Of a stretch of DNA of 64,000 bases, positions 60,853 through 64,000 are shown in pieces. Both the position numbers and the translations under genes were made by a program. The stretch is from Isoetes taiwanensis (taxonomy: Eukaryota > Streptophyta > Lycopodiopsida > Isoetales > Isoetaceae). The notes below the pieces were generated by a model that saw nothing but the letters and a program-made list of their open reading frames with translations, was not told the origin of the DNA and did not search any database. The stretch spans positions 1-64,000 of the forward strand of contig JAJEKV010000079.1 in assembly GCA_021234155.1 (NCBI GenBank), given 5' to 3'. How positions within the stretch are numbered: the stretch's first letter is position 1; each line of letters starts with the position of its first letter.

Positions 60853-61437
60853 GTGATGAGGTTCTTCCAGGCATGGTGGGGATTCTCTGCGGTTAGTGAC
60901 CCGCTTTGTCGGCTTAGAGAATATTTTTCAAGAAAATCAAGAAGACTCTTGGTGACGGTGGAGCAAGAAGAAAGCGAGTTTTTCAACTCCCACCGTCCCA
61001 GCCAAGAGACCACCGTTGAAGTTATGTCTCACAAGGTTATTCATGGCAGCCAAGATGGGGAGACCATTTCAGTTTTTATTCGAATGGGCATTTCCGTGGA
61101 TCGAGGTTTTTTGGAATGGGCAGCAAATTCTGCAAACAACCGCATGCAGGGGCATATGGAGTGTGTATATTTGAAGCTACAGAAATGTGGTGCCTCCATC
61201 AAATTAAGTAGTCCAACCTTTCCTTGTGATCCGTGTCCCCTTTTTATGCGAATCGACTCTCCTTCACTTCTTTTTTTTGTTATGCATTTTCTTTTTATAA
61301 AATGCCTTTGTTTTTTATTAAATGGCATGGTCTGCCATTCTTTTTTCTCATATGATTGCTCTCGGGAAACAAATTTTGAAAACAAATGCCAATGTGTATT
61401 CATGCAGATTTCCGGTATCATTGGAAGGTGTGCGTGA
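60853..61437 (+). CDS. Hypothetical ORF, 194 codons, unrecognised
   Basis: The longest unrepetitive open frame in the window. The first ~110 residues look protein-like (mixed composition, e.g. RFFQAWWGFSAV). The last ~70 are hydrophobic and low-complexity, as expected of read-through into an intron; an acceptor-like ttcatgcag lies at about 61401-61410. Upstream in the same frame is a serine-rich TCT/TCC stretch (60720-60770), so the true start could be earlier. It lies between the two PIF/Harbinger relics. No domain recognised. Confidence 0.3.
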   Translation: MMRFFQAWWGFSAVSDPLCRLREYFSRKSRRLLVTVEQEESEFFNSHRPSQETTVEVMSHKVIHGSQDGETISVFIRMGISVDRGFLEWAANSANNRMQGHMECVYLKLQKCGASIKLSSPTFPCDPCPLFMRIDSPSLLFFVMHFLFIKCLCFLLNGMVCHSFFSYDCSRETNFENKCQCVFMQISGIIGRCA

Positions 61438-61439
61438 CT

Positions 61440-61911
61440 TTGTTTTTAGTATAGTGAAGTCATTTGACTCACTTAGAATGTTTCTGGCAGCTCAAATGCT
61501 CAAATATTTTGAACAGGGCTTTATATGCCCATGTAATCTTTTTTTATGAATATAAACTTCTCTTTTCAAACTTGTTTGTATACAAATGATTTTTCCTGCT
61601 CTTGTAAGTTCTCTAATTGTGAAGTCACAGGACTCACTAATTCTGTAACAGGTTGTTCAGTATTTCTAAGTGAGATGTTTTGAGGCTGTAAATGGAAACT
61701 TAGCTCTAAACTCAATCACTTATTTATCATAATGTAAGAAATGCCTGACAAATAAGTAAAGATAGCGAGATGGATAAGAATTGACATTTGAATTTAATAT
61801 TTTTTGTCTACAAAAAAAAATCACAGGATCACATGTCCATCCAGATTTTCAAATAACACGTGCCTCATTTGATCACCTTGTTTTTTTAATGACTTGTTCA
61901 TGGCTTCTGTT
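61440..61911. other. Unassigned sequence
   Basis: AT-rich, with no gene recognised. A short A-run after tttttgtctac (61803-61820) resembles the poly(A)-ended sequence at 59520 and may be another retroposon tail. Confidence 0.35.
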
Positions 61912-63057
61912 TCATAGTGGAGGATCATCCTCAATTGGCAGCATGTCCCAGCCCTTGTGTTCCATTATATAGAAGTTCCAAAGAACACAACATGCGTGTA
62001 TGATCTTGGAAGCTTTGGCAACATGCACGGGCAAGTGTTTCAGAATTCTGAATTTTTCCTTAACAATCCCAAATCCATTCTCCACACACACTCTGCCCCT
62101 ACAAATCCTTTTGTTGAACTTATCATAAGCACCCTGATTTTGAGGAAAAACTTTAAGGAGAAAGGGCCTGCTAGAATAGGCTGAGTCACCTAATAGAAGA
62201 GGTGGAATATTTACCTGAACATCTTGATCAGTAGGCTGCCCCTTCTTCAGTTTTCTGCCACTAAGAGTCACCACTGGTTCTTGCAAAATTTGTTTGGAGG
62301 CAATTTTGTTATAGATGGAGCTCTTCTTGAACTGGTTTGAATCATGGATGAACCTTTCTTGTTACACAAACATTTATAAAAAAATCTATTCTATGTGTCA
62401 CAATTCCTTGCATGAGACATGAATGCCTCTTATGTCTCCGCCGTAATAGTCTTCCCCATTGTCTTTTTTTTTGGGTTTCCTCCATAAAAAAATATGGGAT
62501 CCGGCCAATCGCACCATATATATTGGGCAACCCCTGTTGCATCATGGAATTCCTTAATGCACTTGAATTAATCTTGCACCTGTAGGCATTGCAACAAAAC
62601 GTTTGTAAAGCATTGTCTTCAAGCCAAAACAAAGCGTGATTTTCTTGGTATATTTTGGTCTTTGTTGCTTTCCCAACATAAAATCTCGACCGACATGTAA
62701 GGGCATATCCCCGTGTGCAAGAAAATACAGAACCATAGCAACTGCTTTCCGGGATCAACAGGGGGCCTTACTTTAATACCGGGCCTGACAAGATAGGGCA
62801 CAATTAAACCTACCAATCTCTCAAATGTGGCTCTCTTCATCCTGTAAAATTGGTGCCACATATCATCTTCAAAGGAAGCTATACAATTCCATGCGTGGTT
62901 ATCAATATTATCCCATTGTGTTCTCTTGCCTTTGAGCAATCCAAAATCTTCTTGGTGGTCTTCTAACCCTCGCTGGAACCCAACCATTATTAACGCCGCA
63001 GATGCAAAAAAACATACCATTGTTGTCTTCTAAAACATCATCATCGAACGTAGTCAT
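61912..63057 (-). pseudogene. PIF/Harbinger DDE transposase, broken
   Basis: The C-terminal part (61912-62286) keeps LLGDSAYSSRPFL with the second catalytic Asp (codon near 62185) and VENGFGIVKEKFRIL with the catalytic Glu (near 62080), then ACCVLWNF. The N-terminal part (62619-63020) keeps TFERLVGLIVPYL and RPPVDPGKQLL. The LAHGD...GRDF.LGK segment continues in a different frame (62554-62736), and GLPN.YGAI follows in a third. At GAI the expected D-G motif is replaced by GRIP, so the first catalytic Asp is not in place. A possible start with donor-like ggtatg lies near 63057. HARBI1/PIF-type proteins normally have about 400 residues in one frame, so this copy is dead. Confidence 0.85.
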
Positions 63058-63507
63058 TGGATCTTGAGCTCATTGAGTTCCAATAGCTGCAAAAGCAAAC
63101 GTATCTCTCAGAATGCAAATCCGAGTGTCAAAGCACGAAAAAGCATGGCAATCATACCAAGAATGACCGGATCCATGGTTTAGTGGCCGGAATCGAAAGA
63201 ATGGGGAGGGAAAACTAGAAATGAATTATCCCACATAGCCCGCCGAACCAAGAAATACAGGCTTGAATATCCCACAATTTGGCGCCCGAATTGAACGTTA
63301 CGATCGAATTATCCCACATTTTCTCTCGTCGGCCGGAATTGATGCGTGATCGAAAATCCGGCAAACAGCAAAAAATCTGCCAATAACGGAGAGGTCTTTA
63401 AGCCTCGAGACAATCGTCTCTCCTCTCCTCCCAAAAAATCACGTGATATTTCGGGGAGGAACCGTATGTGACGAGAGATGGATTTTTTTACGAGCATGTG
63501 GCCAACG

Positions 63508-63510
<3 letters not shown>
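63058..63510. other. Unassigned sequence upstream of the transposase relic
   Basis: No gene recognised. Repeated cgaattatcccaca-type words occur at about 63220, 63270 and 63310. Confidence 0.4.
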
Positions 63511-63590
<80 letters not shown>

Positions 63591-63597
63591 AGAGAGA
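63511..63597 (+). repeat. (GA)n microsatellite
   Basis: About 38 GA repeats with one interruption, followed by gaagtgaagtgaagtgaag. Confidence 0.97.
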
Positions 63598-63665
63598 AGT
63601 GAAGTGAAGTGAAGTTAATTGTATTTTTTTTTGGGAGGCCTCTCGGTGCCTATAAGACGAAAAAA

Positions 63666-63992
63666 TTAATTTACATCATAAAATATTAGATGAGTCTCCA
63701 TTTCCTCATCTAATTCCTCACTCTCACTCCAAGTTTCATCTTCATTCAGCATTGTATTCACATCTTTTGTACATCTCTCTCTTAATTGTAGTGTCTCAAT
63801 TAAGAAAGATCCAATTCTGTTTCCATCCAATTCAAAGAACGTACCTAGGTCAGGTGAATGTGTGCCATGTCTATCTCGAATCATGATATATCTTTGGACA
63901 CTTAAGTATAACATGTTCTTCATCTTCGATGTCATCTTGACCACATACCTGCAAAGACCTCGGATGTCTTGGGATAGTTCCCCAACGGCCAA
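63666..63992 (-). CDS. Hypothetical ORF, 108 codons, unrecognised
   Basis: Open minus-strand frame reaching almost to the window edge, so upstream exons may lie outside. The C-terminal part is acidic (DETWSESEELDEEMET). No domain recognised. It may be the end of a gene or transposon gene continuing beyond 64000. Confidence 0.3.
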   Translation of the reverse strand: MAVGELSQDIRGLCRYVVKMTSKMKNMLYLSVQRYIMIRDRHGTHSPDLGTFFELDGNRIGSFLIETLQLRERCTKDVNTMLNEDETWSESEELDEEMETHLIFYDVN

Positions 63993-64000
63993 CTTCCACC

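Noticed and set aside
61041-61421. 126-codon minus-strand frame opposite the 60853-61437 frame
   Set aside because: Runs antisense over the T-rich, intron-like part; no recognisable domain.
62342-62758. 138-codon minus-strand frame as a separate gene
   Set aside because: It is a frame-shifted part of the PIF/Harbinger transposase relic (GLPN.YGAI region).
57541-63660. Terminal inverted repeats for a complete PIF/Harbinger element
   Set aside because: ggggccttttcattgcccac at 57541 looked like a Tourist/PIF end, but I found no matching inverted copy near 63.6 kb.

Overview
The window looks like nuclear DNA of a land plant. The evidence is a eukaryotic tRNA-Glu gene family with plant-like sequence, very long (GA)n and (GT)n microsatellites, remnants of plant-type DNA transposons (hAT, Helitron, PIF/Harbinger), and no compact or operon-like coding. 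I cannot name the species. No convincing intact protein-coding gene is present.

Region 1 (1-42,800) is one tandem array that runs off the left edge. It holds roughly 70-75 head-to-tail units of about 600 bp. Each unit carries two tRNA-Glu genes on the minus strand, transcribed in the order CUC anticodon then UUC anticodon, about 74 bp apart, followed by a long AT-rich spacer. Twenty-one UUC and 21 CUC copies match the full-length consensus exactly or with a paired change. The others have small T-arm contractions, point changes, truncations or, near 32.6-35.4 kb and 37.5-39.2 kb, scrambled sequence. Spacer variants are shared by neighbouring units, as expected from unequal exchange or conversion.

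Region 2 (42,801-46,968) opens with a 19-bp minisatellite that cuts directly into the last array unit. It continues with two Helitron-like 3' ends and about two strongly diverged array units in the opposite orientation. One of their tRNA pseudogenes is split by a 532-bp hAT-like element with an 8-bp target duplication.

Region 3 (46,969-48,490) is a duplicated GT-rich element followed by long (GT)n(GA)n tracts. Region 4 (48,491-54,933) is a large inverted structure. Two blocks of the same 19-bp minisatellite, in opposite orientation, flank a roughly 2.3-kb imperfect palindrome whose centre is near 51,260. Fragments of the tRNA array are embedded asymmetrically in its two arms.

Region 5 (54,934-64,000) is transposon-rich intergenic DNA. 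It has a second copy of the GT-rich element, (GA)n tracts, a poly(A)-ended sequence, a Myb/SANT-like PIF/Harbinger ORF1 relic and a dead PIF/Harbinger transposase, plus a few open frames I do not recognise. The only genes likely to be active are the tRNA-Glu copies; everything else appears to be repeat, transposon relic or unassigned.
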